Source: Cyrtodaria siliqua (taxonomy: Eukaryota; Mollusca; Bivalvia; Adapedonta; Hiatellidae). Taken from it: DNA of 64,000 bases. The notes below the pieces were generated by a model, which saw only the letters and a list, made by a program, of their open reading frames with translations, had not been told where the DNA came from and searched no databases. Shown piece after piece: positions 1-13,500 of this stretch. The DNA is taken from positions 31,114-95,113 of the forward strand of contig JAWPHD010010295.1 of assembly GCA_037043455.1 (NCBI GenBank), written 5' to 3'. How positions within the stretch are numbered: position 1 is the stretch's first letter; each line of letters starts with the position of its first letter. A program made the translations under genes and the position numbers.

Positions 1-361
1 ATTGATCCTAGCAAAATTTCAGGTCGGCCAGAAATTCAAGATGGCCGCCATGGCTAAAAATAGATTTTCAAAATACAAGTTTGTAGCGACTACTTCTTGA
101 AAACTATAAGTGATATTGATATGGGACTTTTTCTAAAATGATCAGTATGACATGATGTTGATCCTTGTCAAAAATCGTTTTGATTTGACGTTTAACATGA
201 CCGCCAGCCTCCATCTTCGTTTACATAGAGTTATATAATGAAAACTTGTAGCGACTACTCCTCTTAAACTACTTGAGGGATTTTCATGAAACTTCACAGG
301 AATGCTGATCTAGCTATCAAAAACCTATCAGTAGAGCTTCAAGGTCATTGACCTCTTGTTT
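1..361 (+). repeat. Family A, 3' part
   Basis: Units with AAGATGGCCGCCATGGCTAA and GTAGCGACTAC. It ends GTAGAGCTTCAAGGTCATTG and CTCTTGTTT, the family A 3' end; the 5' end is outside the window. Confidence 0.75.
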
Positions 362-760
362 ATAATTATGTCTCAATTGAAACATGATGATGGGATTACA
401 CTGTATACATTTGTTTCCTCCTATGTTATAGTTGGGCCTGGAGGAAGGGGCATCAAATACACTATTAATGCAGTTACGGTGTAGTTTTTTCATTCTTTTG
501 CACATTAATTGGTATTATAGTCATCTAATAAATAAATACACAGAATGTTAAATGATTTATTATTTAAAACTTGGACGTCTTCCCTGGGGTTCGGGTTGGA
601 GGGTGTGGGTGGTGGGTGGAGGGTAACAGGGGGTCAATTTATTTTAAAAAAAAATCTCAAATGAATATTTTGATGAAGGGATTACATTGTATATACTGCG
701 GGTTTGTGTGTGGGGTGGGGGAGTGACCTGTGTGAATAAAACGTGGGTATTTTACGACGG

Positions 761-1408
761 CAGCGCCGTTAAATTCATTCTAGTTGAACTGGAATTAACG
801 AAAATTGCTATATTTTGTCTTGTCTGCACTCTAGCGCCTCCATTTTTCATCCGATCTTTTCCAAACCTGACCAGATTATTATTATCAATGTAAGCTTGGA
901 CGAGTTCAAAAAATAGTCAGATCGGACCAGTAACATCGCAGTTATTGCCCTTGAATTAACGAAAATTGCTATATTGGGTCTTGCCAACACTCCTGTGCCT
1001 CCATTATTTTGTCATCTGATCTTTACCAAACTTTGTCAGATTGTTGATAATGATGAAAGCTCGGTCAAGTTTGATCAGATCAGATTAGTAACACCGAAGT
1101 TATTGCCCTTGAATTATTGAAAAATTGTAAATATCATTGAAAGCTCGGACAAGTTCGAAAACAAGCCAGATCGGACAAATAACATCAAAGTTTAGTGAAA
1201 AATGCTGTATTTTGCCTCATTAAGATGATAGGGCTTTCATTTTTTATCCGATCCTTACCAAACATTACCAGATTGTTAATATCAATGAAAGCTCGGACAA
1301 GCTCGAAAACCAGCCAAATCGGATTAGTAATACCAGAATTATGGTCCTTGATTTAGTTGAAAATGCTGTATTTTGCCTCGTTAAGACGATAGGGCCTTCA
1401 TTTAAACA
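761..1408 (+). repeat. Family C units
   Basis: About four units with GAAAGCTCGGACAAGTTCG, ATCCGATC and TTACCAAAC. No end structures; they are cut by the hAT-like fragment at 1410. The stretch 362-760 before it has no gene, only AT-rich DNA and G-rich tracts (GGGTGGTGGGTGGAGGG near 607). Confidence 0.65.
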
Positions 1409-1409
1409 G

Positions 1410-2117
1410 GTTTCACACTAGTCTGGAAAAATCATGGAAATTGAACTTTGACCTGGAAAACTCATGGAAATGTGTTTTGGTAGTTTTTATCATGCAAAAA
1501 TACTTGAATTTCAAAAAAACTCCTTTAATTTGTGCAAATTGTCTTGGAATTTCATAAATGTAGAAAAAAATAATTAAGAAAGCTAGCAAAAAAAATAAAG
1601 GAACGTGCAAGAAAAATTGTGTTTGTGATTTGTTGAAATCGGTATTTCTTTTAGGTACAAATTGGTTGGAGACCATTACGCGAGTGGGATTAATTGTCAG
1701 TGGATCGTCGTTTTTAATGCCAGTGTGCGTATGTGGCTTACTCTACCATTATCTTTGTGCGAAATCAGACATGGCGTTCTTTATAAGAAATGGATAAAAC
1801 CTTTTAAATGTGATAAAAGGAAAGCATTATGTGTTGCTTGTGATAAACTCATCGATTTGGCGAACATGGGAAAAAGTGTAAGTCCATAGATAAATTCAAT
1901 GGCAGAAGTTAATGAGGGATCAACATCTCAGCCCGTTGGACAAGCGTTCTCTGTTCTTTGTTCCCACTCCACCCCCTGGTTTTCTAATGCAAGTAAAAGT
2001 GTGCAGAACTTTCTTTCAAATGAAGATGTGATGAAAGCTGAAATATTGGGGGCACTAAAATTAGTGACAGCTCATCATTCCTACAGTTCATCAAAGGACT
2101 CGGATAAACTTCTCACG
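1410..2117 (+). pseudogene. hAT-like transposase, N-terminal fragment with leader
   Basis: The leader (1410-1560) has repeated GGAAA.TCATGGAAAT phrases common next to such genes. From about 1735 the frame reads through KKWIKPFKCDKRKALCVACD and KLIDLANMGKS, the CxxC half of a BED-type zinc finger, to a stop at 1887-1889. The histidine half is missing. Translation resumes at 1899 with a Ser-rich linker and VQNFLSNEDVMKAEILGALK, a segment typical of this hAT-like family, and breaks off at about 2117 where family I units start. The catalytic domain is absent. I judge the family from these two segments only. Confidence 0.55.
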
Positions 2118-3010
2118 ATTATGGCCGTTTAAAGGTTTTAGTATACAAATTTTGTCCGGACTAGTTCTCCTGAACCCCTGTCCGGATTATAAAGAAACTT
2201 TGCAGGAATGATCAGTACCAAGCATACCTTTGCTGGGTTCCAGTTGAAAGGTTTTCGGCAGAGTTATGGCCCTTTACAGGTTTTAATGCACTTTTTTCAG
2301 ACTAGTTCTCCTGAACCCTTGCTGGATTTCATCGATACTTGGGAAAGTTGATCAGAATCAAGTCTAATTGTGCATATCGTCGCCGTGTGAAGATTGAATG
2401 ATTTTGGTACACAAATTTTGTCCAGCTTAGTCTCTTTTGAACTCCTAGCTGGTTTTCAAGTAAACTTTTTAGGGATGATCAGTACCAGGCATAGTTGTGC
2501 ATGTCATCGCTTTGTTATGGTTGAATGATTTTTGGTGGAGTTATGGCCATTTAAAGGTTCTAGTACACAAACTTTGTCCAGACTAGTTCTCCTGAACCCT
2601 GGCCAGATTTCAACGAAACATGGCAGGGATGATCAGTTAATACCAAACCTAGTTGCACATGTCATCGCCGTGTTCAACTTTAATGATTTTTAGCAGAGTT
2701 ATGGCCCTTTAAAGGTTTTAATACTCTAAATTTGTACAGACTAGTTCTTCTGAACCCCTGGCCGGATTTCAGTGACTTTGTCCCGACAAAGCTTAGTTGT
2801 GCATGTCATCACCGTGTTCCAGCTGAATGAATTTTTGAAGAGTTATGGCCATTTAAAGGTTGTAATAATGTAACTATGTACAGACTAGTTCTCCTGAATC
2901 CCTGGCTGGATTTCAGTAAAGCTTGGCAAGGATGATCAGTACCAAGACTAGTTGCGCATATGATTTTTGACAGAGTTATGGCCCTTTACAAACTTGATCC
3001 AGACTTGTTT
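2118..3010 (+). repeat. Family I units
   Basis: About six units of roughly 150 bp with GACTAGTTCTCCTGAACCC, GATTTCA and GGATGATCAGTACCAAG. The bases 3011-3230 after it hold nothing I can assign. Confidence 0.7.
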
Positions 3011-3230
3011 GCTGGAGCTCCCTAGTAATCGGGTAAAAAAAACACCCACAAAATGTGGATGCATTTATAAACATGTTTTGTTACTCTAGCGTAAAGGGGC
3101 CCCTCTACATGGGTACTTGGGGGACTTGTAGTAATTTATGTTTGACTGCCATTTTGCTCAATGCAGGGCAAAGGGTTTTGTCATATGTGCCACAACAACT
3201 AATATTCCCTCCCACCCCAACCACAGACTC

Positions 3231-3273
3231 CATAAAGATAGAGAGCGATACAGGCCCTCTTGGGCCTCTTGAT
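3231..3273 (+). repeat. 3' end of a B/C-type element abutting element B1
   Basis: AGAGCGATACAGGCCCTCTT and GGGCCTCTTGAT form the 3' hairpin end of this element class, followed at once by the TTTTAGCTC start of the next. Confidence 0.65.
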
Positions 3274-4032
3274 TTTAGCTCTACTGGCCCAAGGCCAGGC
3301 GAGCTTATATGATCACTTTTCGTCCGTCGTACGTCTGTCCGTCCGTCTGTTAGCAATTTTATAAAATCAACATTTCCTCTGAAACTGAAAGGATTTTGAT
3401 GAAACTTCATCACAATGTTACTTGGGAGGGCCCCTCTCAGATTAGTCTTTTTCAGGCTGCCAGTCATCCAAGGTGGCCGCCATGGCTAAAACTAGGTCAA
3501 ATTTAAGGAATTTTCAAACAACATCTCCTCCGATACCACTTATTCTATTATTGTGAAATACCATAAACATATTCCTTGGGTTGGCCTCTATCAAGTTTTT
3601 GTTTTTCATTATCGTCGAATAATCAAAATGGCCACCACGGCGACTCAAAGTTTAAATAGAGTTATATAGGAAAAGGCTAAAAATGACATCTTCTTTGAAA
3701 CCGCTTGAAGGATTTTGATGAAACTTAAATCACAATGATCTTTGGGGCCTCCAGTCTTCCATGATGGCAACCATGGCTAAACTTAGGTCAAATTTAAGGA
3801 CATTTATCAAACGACATATTACCACTCATTCTATTCTAGTTAAATTTCATATACATGTTCCTGTTGTTGGCCTCTATCAAGTTTGTGTTTTTCATGAGTT
3901 TGTCATATTCAAAATGAGTTTACGTAGAATTATATATAGGAAACATGTTTCTTGGGTTGGCCTCTATCATGTTTATGTTTTTGAATCACATCATACCAGT
4001 AGAGCATCTACAGGCCCACTTGGGCCTCTTGT
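3274..4032 (+). mobile_element. Family B element 1
   Basis: 5' TTTTAGCTCTACTGGCC with hairpin partner GGCCAGGCGAGCTTAT, then CGTCCGTCGT. Two or more units carry GGTTGGCCTCTATCAAG, AAATGGCC and ACATAGAGTTATATAGG. The 3' end is CAGTAGAGC, inverse complement of the 5' GCTCTACTG, hairpin AGGCCC/GGGCCT and CTCTTGTT at 4032. Directly upstream (3231-3273) lies the 3' end of another such element. Confidence 0.75.
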
Positions 4033-4096
4033 TTATACTTATCCTATGTTTTGTTTTTGCCATATCGCCACTGAAAACATCTTTGCAGAAATCCAG

Positions 4097-5115
4097 TTTT
4101 TAGCTCTACTGATCAGAGATGGTGCGGTGTCGTGGTGCGGTGTCCGTCGTCCGTCTGTCTGTCCGTAAACCTGGCCACCAAATCTAAAATTAGATTTTTA
4201 AAAAACAAGCTTGTAGCGACTACTTCTTGAAAACTCTTAAGTGATATTGATATGGGACTTTTTCTAAAATGATCAGCATGACATGTTGTTGGTCCTTGTC
4301 GAAAATTGTTTTGATTCGACGTTAAACATGCATCTTTGTTTACATAGAGTTATTTAGTAAAAACTTGTAGCGACTACTTCTCTGAAACAACTCAACGGAT
4401 TTTCATGAAACTTCACAGGAATGTTGCTCTTGATGTCTTAATGATCCTAGCAACATTTCAGGTTGGTCAAAAATTCAAGATGGCCACCACAGCTAAAAAT
4501 AGCTAAAAATAGATTTTCAAAAAACAAGTTTGTAGCGAGTACTCCTTGAAAACTATAAGTGATATTGATATGGGACTTTTTCTAAAATGATCAGTATGGA
4601 TTGCTGTTGATCCCTGTCGAAAAGTATTTTTATGCGACGCCAGTGGCCATCTTTGTTTACATAAGAGTTATATAATGAAAACTTGTAGCGACTACTCCTC
4701 TGAAACTACTTAATGGATTTTCATGAAACTTCACATGAATGTTGCTCCTGATGTTTAATTGATCCTAGCAAAGTTTCAGGTTGGTCGGAAATTCAAGATG
4801 GCCACCATGGCTAAAAATAGATTTTCAAAATACAAGTTTGTAGCGACTACTTCTTGAAAACTATAAGTGATATTGATATGGGACTTTTTCTAAAATGATC
4901 AGTATGACATGATGTTGATCCTTGTCAAAAAATATTTTGATTTGATGTTAAACATGGCCGCCAGTGGCCATTTTTGTTTACATATAGTTTTATAATGAAA
5001 ACTTGTAAACTACTCCTCTGAAACTACTTGACAGATTTTCATGAAACTTCACAGGAATGCTGATCCAGCTATCAAAAATCTATCAGTAGTGCTTCAAGGT
5101 CATTGACCTCTTGTT
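4097..5115 (+). mobile_element. Family A element, complete
   Basis: Starts TTTTAGCTCTACTGATCAGA, then GTGCGGTGTCCGTCGTCCGT, three units of about 320 bp with GTAGCGACTAC, and a 3' end CAGTAGTGCTTCAAGGTC then CTCTTGTT. Confidence 0.75.
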
Positions 5116-5290
5116 CAAACATTCAAAGGTGCGATAACTCTGTCGTTCATGATTGAATCAAGATTGGTTTTTCGAAAGGAACCAAGGTCTCATGTATACG
5201 TATGTTGTGACCAACTTTCTCTGAAATTTTCATTTTACAATTATTCACCTTCGACACGTATAAAATTTAAACATTTCTACATAAATTTAC

Positions 5291-6013
5291 ATTTTATCCT
5301 CCGCCCAGTTAGGCAGAGGGAAATAAAATTGCCTTTGTCCATCTGTCCTTCCTTCCATCCTTCGGGTTCCATAATATTTTCCACAAATGTTCACCACCTT
5401 AGTACGCAAACCCGCTATTTGCAGAACTTGACTTTGATGAATACTTCTGAGTGGCAATAAGCACTTTCAGTGCTTTGATTATAAATGCAAGACAGAGTTA
5501 TGGTGCTTGTCACATAATTATAGTGTAATGAGTATGCCAAGTTTAAAAGTAAAAAAGGTGGATAATTCAGGTAAAATACATAACAAGGAGTTATGGTTCT
5601 TCTCATGTAACGTGTAATGATAATAAAATGTGTTCTCAGATTCAAAGCTTTAGGACAATTTGTTTTTAAGAATAAAGTAAAAACAAAAACATTGGCCAAA
5701 CACTTAACTAAAACATCAAAACGTGTAGACAGAGAGACGGAATTCACCAAACCATAAGCTTGGATATGCTACCCAATCTGGCTACAAAAAGCAGGAAAAT
5801 CAAGGGATTGCTACATCTAATATTTGATAGGACCTTTATTAACTTCATGGGACATTTCTGGTGATGTTTGTTTGTTTCTTTTACTCTAAAACTGCTTCTT
5901 GCCCATGGCAATCCCCGAATAACTCTTCTAACATTTGTTTGTTTCTGGAACTTAACAGGTTTGAGTGAAGTGATCAGTTCCAGTGCTTCAAGGTCTGACC
6001 TCTTGTTTCACAG
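5291..6013 (+). mobile_element. Family G element 1
   Basis: 5' ATTTTATCCTCCGCC with partner GGCAGAGG, then TCCATCTGTCC. The body has two or three loosely similar units with GAGTTATGG. The 3' end is CAGTGCTTCAAGGTCTGACC then CTTGTTT, like family A. The stretches 5116-5290 and 6014-6287 hold nothing I can assign. Confidence 0.5.
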
Positions 6014-6287
6014 TTCTTTATCGAACTCTACGTAATATGTCATCGTATACCATCGGGTATAATTGGAGTTCAAAATACTGAAAATTTAACATTTCCTTGA
6101 ACAACACGCCTACATACTGGTTCAAAAATCATTTTAATCATTGTCTGGAGATCTTACTGTCTTCCACTGTCTGCTACTGTTGCAAGTCTCTTTTATATTT
6201 CTGACACAAATTTTATTTTTTTGTCTGGTAATTCAGTTAGGCCATTAAAAGCAATATCTCCCACAGGCACTTTTTCTGTTACAATAT

Positions 6288-7894
6288 TTAGCTCTACTGG
6301 CCAAACGCCAGGCGAGCTTATGGGATCACTTTTCGTCCGTTCGTCCGTCTGTGTCCGTCTGTTAGCTATTTTATAAAATCGACATCTACTCTGAAAGCGC
6401 TCGAAGGATTTTGATGGCCGCCTTGGCTAAAACTAGGTCAAATTTAAGGAATTTTCAATGGCGGCCTAAAACTAGGTCAAATTTAAGGAATTTTCAAACA
6501 ACATCTCCTCCGAAACCACTTTTTCCATTATTGTGTAATACCATAAACATGTTCCTTGGGTTGTCCTCTATCAAGTTTGTGTTTTTTTTATCATCGAATA
6601 ATCAAAATGGCCGCATCGGCGACTCAAAAGTTTACATAGAGTTATATAGGAAAAGGCTAAAAATTACATCTTCTTTGAAACCGCTTGAAGGATTTTGATG
6701 AAACTTCATTACATTGATCTTTAGGATAGACCCCTCAGATTTGTGTTTTTTCACGGCCGCCATTTATCCAGGATGGCCACCATGGCTAAAAGTAGGTCAA
6801 ATTTAAAGAAATTTCAAATGACATCTCCTCCGAAACCACTTATTCCATTCTTGTGAAATATCATAAACATGTTCCTTGGAATGGCCTCTATCAAGTTTGT
6901 ATTTTTCGTTATCGTCGAATAATCAAAATGGCCACCACAATGACCCAACATTTACATAGAGTTATATAGGAAAACATTAAAAATAACATCTTCTCTGAAA
7001 CCGCTTGAAGGATTTTGATGAAACTTAAATCACAATGATCTTTGGGATAGTCCCTCTCAGAATTTTCAAACGACATCTCCTCCGAAAGCACTTGTTCCAT
7101 TCTAGTGAAATACCATAAACATATTCCTTGGGTTGGCCTCTATCAAGTTTGTATTTTTCGTTATCGTCGAATAATCAAAATGGCCGCCACGGCGACTCAA
7201 AGTTTACATAGAGTTATATAGGAAAAGGTTAAAAATGACATCTTCTTTGAAACAGCTTGAAGGATTTTGATGAAACTTCATTACAATGATCTTTAGGATA
7301 GTCCCCCTCAGATTTGTCCAAAACTAGGTCAAATTTAAGGAAATTTCAAACGACATATTCCATTCTTGTGAAATATCATAAACATGTTCCTTGGGTTGGC
7401 CTCTATCAAGTTTGTGTTTTTCGTTTTGTCGAATAATCAAAATGGCCGCCAAGACGATCAAAAGTTTACATAGAGTTATATAGGAAAAGGCTAAAAATAA
7501 CATCTTTTCTGAAACCGCTTGAAGGATTTTGATGAAACTTAATCACAATGATCTTTGGGTTAGTCACCCAAAGATTTGTGTTTTTGGGGCCTCCAGTCAT
7601 TCATGATGGCCACCATGGCTAAATTTAGGTCAAATTTAATGACATTTATCAAACGTCGTATTACCACTTATTCCATTCTAGTTAAATATCATATACATGT
7701 TCCTGTTGTTAGCCTCTATCAAGTGTGTGTTTTTTGTTGTCGTCAAATATTCAAAATGGCCGCGACGATAACACAAATTTTACATAGAGTTATATATAGG
7801 AAACATGTTTCTTGGGTTGGCCTCTATCATGTTTATGTTTTTAAATCACATCATAGCAGTAGAGCGTCTACAGGCCCACTTGGGCCTCTTGTTT
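6288..7894 (+). mobile_element. Family B element 2
   Basis: Starts TTTAGCTCTACTGGCC with partner GCCAGGCGAGCTTATGGG and CGTCCGTCTG. About five tandem units follow, most with GTTGGCCTCTATCAAG and GATGGCC or AATGGCC. The 3' end is CAGTAGAGCGTCTACAGGC, a hairpin and CTCTTGTT. Confidence 0.75.
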
Positions 7895-8220
7895 TAAAAG
7901 TTAATGGCTTTAGATAATTGTTTCATCAGTTTCAGTAGCTTTTATGCTTGTTGTCATTTACAGTTTAAAGCATGCAATATTATTATGCAGTGTTACAACA
8001 GCACATTGACTGTTTCCATAACTCAATATTCTTACAGAAAAGAATGGAATCCAGGTTTAGGGTAACTCTAATGTTACCATCAAAAAGACTCTTTGAACGT
8101 CCGATTGATAGATTAGAAAACAAAGTCCCCTTCTTAAAAATAGAGTAGCAGAGAAGTTGACAGACGGACGGACATCCCTATGGACAGTACCTTAAGTGTT
8201 TTTTTCTGGATGGACAGAGG

Positions 8221-8838
8221 AATGTTGATATAGGGAACTTCAGTTATATTGACAGGGAACTATACCAAACCTTTAATTATGTTGACAGGGAATTATATCA
8301 AACCTTCAATTATGTTGACATAGGGAACTATACCAAACCTTCAGTTATGTTGACATAGGGAACTATACCAAACCTTCAATTATGTTGACATAGGGAACTA
8401 TACCAAACCTTCAGTTATGTTGACATAGGGAACTATACCAAACCTTCAATTATGTTGACATAGGGAACTATACCAAACCTTCAGTTATGTTGACATAGGG
8501 AACTATACCAAACCTTCAATTATGTTGACATAGGGAACTATACCAAACCTTCAATTATGTTGACATAGGGAACTATACCAAACCTTCAATTATGTTGACA
8601 TAGGGAACTATACCAAACCTTCAATTATGTTGACATAGGGAACTATACCAAACCTTCAATTATGTTGACATAGGGAACTATACCAAACCTTTAATTATGT
8701 TGACATAGGGAACTATACCAAACCTTCAATTAAGTTGATAGAGGCAACTATACCAAACCTTCAATTATGTTGACTTAGGGAACTATACCAAACCTTCAAT
8801 GTTGATATAAGCAACTATACCATACCTTCAATTAGGTT
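8221..8838 (+). repeat. 35-bp minisatellite
   Basis: About 17 copies of a unit with TTATGTTGACATAGGGAACT and ATACCAAACCTTCAA, nearly identical in the centre and worn at both edges. The 7895-8220 stretch before it has no feature. Confidence 0.9.
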
Positions 8839-8899
8839 AACAAAGATGCACACAATTATTTGCAGTTATAAGAAAGTTGTAGGCTTTTTCATCTGGATG

Positions 8900-9480
8900 A
8901 TTTTTTTATCCACCGCTGAAGGCAGAGGGATATTAATTTGGCGTTGCCCGTCCGGAGCCATATCTTCATAAATACAGGTTGGATTTTCATTACACTTGGT
9001 TTTAATGTTTATCCTGATAGTGGGATGAGACGCTGAGACGTGGCTATTTTTTGCCAGAATCGCCCCAGTAACCCCTGAGTTATTACCTTTTAATTGATAA
9101 AAAATGCTTAATTCTGTCCGTCTTGAGCCATATCTTCATGTAGGATGGATTTTCATTACACTTGGTAATAATATTTATCCTGATAGTGGGATGAGACACT
9201 GCTATTTTTTTCCAGAATCGCCCCTTTAACGCCGGAGTTATTGGCCTTTCATTGATATAATTGCTTAATTCTGTCCATCCACAGCCATATCTTGATAACC
9301 GCTTGTTTGATTTTCATTGAACTTGATTATAGTGTTTATATCCCAATAATGGGATGTGATGTGACAAATTTATTTCGGAATCGTCCTAGTAACGCCGGAG
9401 TTATTGCCCTTATATTGATAAATGTCCCCTTGAATTATTCAGGTTGTAGGTTCAAATCTCAGTGGAGGCATATATATATA
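8900..9480 (+). mobile_element. Family G element 2, 5' part
   Basis: 5' TTTTTTATCCACCGCTGAAG with partner GGCAGAGG and TTGCCCGTCCGGAGCCATAT. About three units follow with CTGATAGTGGGATGAGAC and GAGTTATTGCC. It ends at a tRNA-like phrase GGTTCAAATCTCAGTGGAGG near 9450. Confidence 0.5.
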
Positions 9481-10582
9481 TTTTTTGATCATTACCAAAC
9501 TTGCATAGATTGTTAATACCAATGAAAGCTTGGAAAAGTTAAAAAACCCAGCTAAATTGGGTCAGTAACGCCAGAGTTATGGCCCTTGTTTTTTCTCAGA
9601 AATGCCATTTACTGCCTTGTGAACACTCTAGCACCTTCATTTATTATTTGATCTTTAGCAAACTTGCACAGATTGTTAATATCATTCAAAGCTTGGGCAA
9701 GTTCGAAAACCAGCCAATTTCGGATCAGTAACACTGGAGTTATGGTCCTTGCTTTTTCTTCTGAAAAATGGCATTTTCTGCCTTGTGAACACTCTAGCAC
9801 CTTCATTTATTATTTGATCTGTACCAAATTTGCGCAGATTGTTAATATTAATGAAAGCTTTGACCAGTTCGAAAACCAGCTAAATTGGATAAGTAACACC
9901 AGAGTTATGGCCCATGATATTTTCTGGAAAATGCCATTTTCTGCCTTGTGAACACTCTAGCACCTTAAACTTGCACAGTGTGTATCAATGAAAGCTTGGA
10001 CTAGTTCGAACTAAATTGGATCAGTAACACCAGAGTTATTGCCCTTGTTTTTTCTCAAAAATGCCATTTTCTGCCTTGTGAATGCTCTAGCACGTTCATT
10101 TATTATTTGATCTTTAGCAAACTTGCACAGATTGTTAATATCAATGACAGCTTGGGCAAGCTAGAAAACCAACCAAATCGGATTAGTACCACTGGAGTTA
10201 TGGCCCTTTTTTTCTTCTAAAAAATGCCATTTTCTGTCTTGTGAACACTAGCACCTCCATTTATTATTTGATCTTTACCAAATTTGCACAGGTTGTTAAT
10301 ATTAATGAAAGCTTGGACCAGTTCAAAAACCAGATAAATTGGGTAGGTAACACCAGAGTTATGGCCCTTTTTTTCTGGAAAATGCCATTTTTTGCCTTGT
10401 GAACACTCTAGTACCTTCATTTATTATTTGATCTTTACCAAACTTACACTGATTGTTATTATCAATGAAAACTCAGAACATTTTGAAAACTAGTCAAATT
10501 GAATGAGTAACAGCAGAGTTATGGTCCTTGTTTTTCTGTAAAAAAGCTATATTCTGCGTTGTGAACCCTTTAGCACCTTCAT
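9481..10582 (+). repeat. Family C-related units (variant)
   Basis: About seven units of 140-150 bp with CCAGAGTTATGGCCCTTG, TGCCTTGTGAACACTCTAGC and TTTATTATTTGATC. They end where the first family E 5' end begins. Confidence 0.7.
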
Positions 10583-13500
10583 TAGGGCTTTGGAAAGACT
10601 TCTTGTGTTCGTTCTGTTTATTAGGGCTTTCCACCTCTCAGTGGAAAGACCTTTTGTGTTCGTTCTGTTTATTCTTATGATTAGGGCTTTCCACTTTTCA
10701 GTGGAAAGACCTTTTGTGTTCGTTCTGTTTATTCTTATTATTATTATTATTATTATTATTCCTCTTCTTCTCGCCGCCACTTTTCATAGTATGACTGGTC
10801 TCACGGCCTTTTAATTTGACACAATGATATAGCTCAAGCTAACTTAGTGTCCCGAAACTTTTGGGGTCATGACGTCATTCAAGATGGCCGCCACTGGTGT
10901 TTGTAGGCAAATCTTGTTATCGCTGTATCTCATGCATTTACGATGCGATTTGATTGAAACTTTCACAGATTGTAGGGTTAAGGGTCCAGTTGTGCAATAA
11001 CGTAAAAATGTGTCTCTATGTCTTAACGTCTTGACGTCAGTGACGTTACGAGGTTATGAAAAGTCGTTTTTTTTCAGTTATAGCATTTTTCTTGTTTTTT
11101 TACTGTAAAATCCATCAGTGTTCATTGTTTCAGTCGACGCTGACAGTTTTAACGTCATGACATCATTCAAAATGGCCGCCAATGACGTCATTTAAGAAGT
11201 CTTGTAATTGCTATATCTCCTTTATTTATCATCGGATTTTGATGCAACTTTCACAGCCTGTAGGGAATTAGATTGGGTTGTGCAATAATGTTGAAAATTG
11301 TCATGACGTCATCAAAGATGGCCGCCAGTGACGTCATGATACTAATTTTGTTAGCACTAGATCTCAAATATTTATTGTCGGATTTGAATGAAACTTTCAC
11401 AGAATGTAGAGTTCAGGTTCTGGTTGTGCAAGAATTTAAGAACGTGTCTCTAAGTAATAACGTCTTGACGTCAGTGACGTCATAATGTTATGAAAATTTG
11501 TTGTTTTTACTGCTTACATTTTTGAAGTTATTTTACTGCATAATCCATCAATGTCATTTTCTCAGTCGACTCTGACAGTTTTAACGTCATGACGTCATCC
11601 AAAATGGCCGCAAATGACGTCATTTAAGAAATCTTGTAATCGCTATCTCTCCTTCGTTTATCATCGGAGTTTGATAAAACTTTCACAGTTTGTAGATATC
11701 AAAGTCTAGTTGTGCTATTATGTGGAATGTTGTCATGTCGTCATCAAAGATGGCCGCCAGTGACGTCATAAATGAACTATTGTTTTGTCTATATCTTCTC
11801 TATCTATTATTGGATTTGAATAAAACTTTCACAGATTGTAGAGTTCAGGGTCCGGTTGTGCAAGAACGTCATGCGGTATCCCGACGTCATGACGTCATGA
11901 CGTCAGTGACGTCAAAATATTCAGAAAATCGTTTTTTTCATTGCATGTTCGAAGTTATTTTCGTGATAAATCAATCAGTGTCTTCATCTTCGACAACACT
12001 GACAGTTGTGACGTCATGACAGGAAAGCCCGTTTGATCAGGTCTCTAATCAAAATCTAGTTATTAGGGCTTTCCACTTTTCAGTGGAAAGACCTTTTGTG
12101 TTCGTTCTGTTTATTCTTATTATTATTCCTCTTCTTCTTCTTCTTCTTCTCGCCGCCACTTTTCATAGTATGACTGGTCTCACGACCTTTTAATTTTACA
12201 CAATGATATAGCTCAAGCTAACTTAGTGTCCCGAAACTTTTGGGGTCATGACGTCATCCAAGATGGCCGCCACTGGTGTTTGTAGGCAAATCTTGTTATC
12301 GCTGTATCTCATGCATTTACGATGCGATTTGTTTGAAACTTTCACAGATTGTAGGGTTCAGGATCCAGTTGTGCAAGAACGTAAAAACGTGTCTTTTTAT
12401 TTACAACGTCTTGACGTCAGTGACGTCACAATGTTATGAAAAATACGATTTTTTCCATTAATTCTATTTTTTAAAAAGTTTTATCGTAAAATCCATCAGT
12501 GTCATCATTTTAGTCGACGATGACAGTTTTAACGTCATGACGTCATCCAAAATGGCCGTCAATGACGTCATTTAAGAAATATTGTAATGGCTATATCTCC
12601 TGCGTTTATTATCGGATTTTGAAATAACTTTCACAGCCAGTATGGTATACGGTTGAGTTGTGCAAAAATGTCTAAAATTGGCATGACGTCATCAAAGATG
12701 GCCGCCAGTGACGTCATGATGAAAATCTTGTTATCGCTAGATCACAAAGATGTATGGTTGGATTTAAATGAAACTTTCAAATATTGTAGAGTTCAGGGTC
12801 TAGTTGTGCAAGAATGTAAAATTATGTATCTAGGTAATAACGTCTTGACGTCAGTGACGTCATAATGTTATGAAAACTCGTTTTTTTCACTGATTACATT
12901 TTTGAAGTTGTTTTACTGTATAATCCATCAATGTCATTGTCTCAGTCTACGCTGACAGTTTTAACGTCATGACGTCATCCAAAATGGCCGCCAATGACGT
13001 CATTTAAGAAATCTTGTAATCGCCATATCTCCTTCATTTATCATCGGAGTATGATAAAACTTTCTCAGTTTGTAGATATCAACGTCTAGTTGTGCTATAA
13101 TGTGGTATGTTGACATGTCGTCTTCAAAGATGGCCGCCAGTGACGTCACAAATGAACTATTGTTTTGTCTATATCTTCTCTATGTATTATCGGATTTGAA
13201 TAAAACTTTCACAGATTGTAGAGTTGTGAAAGATCGTCATACGGTATCCCGACGTCATGACGTCAGTGACGTCAAAATATTCAGAAAATCGTTTTTTTTT
13301 CACTGATTGCATGTTCGAAGTTATTTTCGTGATAAATCAATCAGTGTCTTCATCTTCCACAACACTGACAGTTGTGACGTCACGACAGGAAAGCCCGTTT
13401 GATCAGGTCTCTGATCAAAATCTAGTTCTTATTATTATTCCTCTTCTTCTTCTTCTTCTTCTGGCCGCCACTTTTCATAGTATGACTGGTCGTACGGTCT

